Positions 63,512-64,000 of a stretch of DNA of 64,000 nt are shown in pieces. Within the stretch, counting starts at the first letter, position 1, and the number at the start of each line of letters is the position of its first letter. The notes beneath the pieces were generated by a model. It ran no database searches. It had not been told where the DNA came from and saw nothing but the letters and a program-made list of their open reading frames with translations. The DNA comes from UBA7672 sp965279085 (GTDB lineage Bacteria > Pseudomonadota > Alphaproteobacteria > Caulobacterales > Hyphomonadaceae), in contig OZ257149.1 in NCBI GenBank assembly GCA_965279085.1, forward strand, positions 1,488,001 through 1,552,000. Direction: 5' to 3'. The position numbers and the translations under genes were made by a program.

Positions 63512-64000
63512 ACTGTCAGCTTCTGCGGTTTCAGGTCCGCAAACTTGCGGCCATCCTTCGCCATCGAACGCAGCAGACCCGACACTTTCATGTCCGGCAC
63601 ATTCTTCGACACGCGCTCGACCACATCCACCACACGCTGCAGGCCGACCTTGTCGCCAAGGAACATCGGGCCACCCTTGTCCTGCGGCCAGCCATAGCCA
63701 TTGAGCCACGTGACATCGATGTCGCCAGGACGCTGGGCCATTCCCTCTTCCAGGATCGCCGCGCCCTCGTTGATCATCGGGAAGATGCACTCTTCGAGGA
63801 TCTCTTCCTTGGTGACCGCACGTTGCGCAACGCCGGACTTGGCCGCGAACTCCTTCACGATCTCGGCGACTTCGGGAGACGGGCTGCCAACGCGGTTTGC
63901 GTCGTAGTCATAGTAACCCGCGCCCGACTTCTGGCCGCGGCGCGGCGTGCGCTCACAGATCATGTCGCGCAGCGGGTTGGCCGTCGTCGCGCCCGGTTTC
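63508..64000 (-). CDS. FadB-like multifunctional beta-oxidation enzyme (C-terminal part, incomplete)
   Basis: The end of a larger gene whose start lies beyond position 64000. The visible residues (KPGATTANPLRDMICERTPR, then GQKSGAGYYDYD, PMINEGAAILEEG and DVTWLNGYGWPQDKGGPMF) match the C-terminal 3-hydroxyacyl-CoA dehydrogenase domain of FadB/FadJ, which oxidises 3-hydroxyacyl-CoA with NAD in fatty-acid breakdown. Whether the hydratase domain is present cannot be seen here. Confidence 0.85.
   Translation of the reverse strand, partial: KPGATTANPLRDMICERTPRRGQKSGAGYYDYDANRVGSPSPEVAEIVKEFAAKSGVAQRAVTKEEILEECIFPMINEGAAILEEGMAQRPGDIDVTWLNGYGWPQDKGGPMFLGDKVGLQRVVDVVERVSKNVPDMKVSGLLRSMAKDGRKFADLKPQKLTV

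Overview
The window is a continuous GC-rich piece of an alphaproteobacterial chromosome, with no rRNA, tRNA, CRISPR or insertion sequence that I can see. The lineage is inferred from very high GC, a Usg-family gene, a large TonB-dependent receptor, small outer-membrane beta-barrels, many signal-peptide and lipoprotein genes of unknown role, and alphaproteobacterial-style LepA, PrmA and UvrD. A marine or freshwater Hyphomonadaceae or Caulobacterales-like organism would fit, but the sequence here does not prove it.

Layout. Positions 1-9300 hold a sulfotransferase-like chain, then a minus-strand operon PepSY / DUF2271 / DUF4198 / ApbE that looks like an iron-linked periplasmic flavinylation module with a Fur-like site upstream, an acetyltransferase, a beta-barrel, a membrane dipeptidase and a TauE exporter. 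Positions 9300-20700 hold a TonB receptor, an M20 peptidase, a winged-helix regulator beside two paralogous small zinc-ribbon genes that share a repeated operator-like palindrome, several secreted proteins and a ClC channel. Positions 20700-34600 hold an M28 peptidase, Tex, two tandem TraB/GumN proteins, a membrane protein/XRE pair, an alpha/beta hydrolase with a stand-alone copy of its N-terminal module, Usg, a GAF-EAL protein and a glycolipid-binding protein.

Positions 34900-38300 hold a hydrolase and a divergent sulfide-response locus (metallo-beta-lactamase sulfur dioxygenase-like, ArsR/BigR-like, rhodanese-DUF2892, TauE). Then come UvrD, a set of very small disordered proteins (41073-46370), a cupin, a beta-barrel, PrmA, Xaa-Pro aminopeptidase, LepA, a GH16 glycanase, a redoxin/cytochrome c/copper-monooxygenase fusion, a lipid-modification group (glycosyltransferase, CFA-like methyltransferase, DUF1295), an ABC exporter and the end of a FadB-like gene running off the edge.

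The main structural feature outside genes is a set of palindromic repeats. One lies in frame inside apbE, one touches the apbE start, and two copies of a double-tip hairpin family (23.1 kb and 45.4 kb) differ by compensatory changes. Three paralogous secreted proteins of unknown function (12.5, 30.9 and 44.3 kb) recur across the window.
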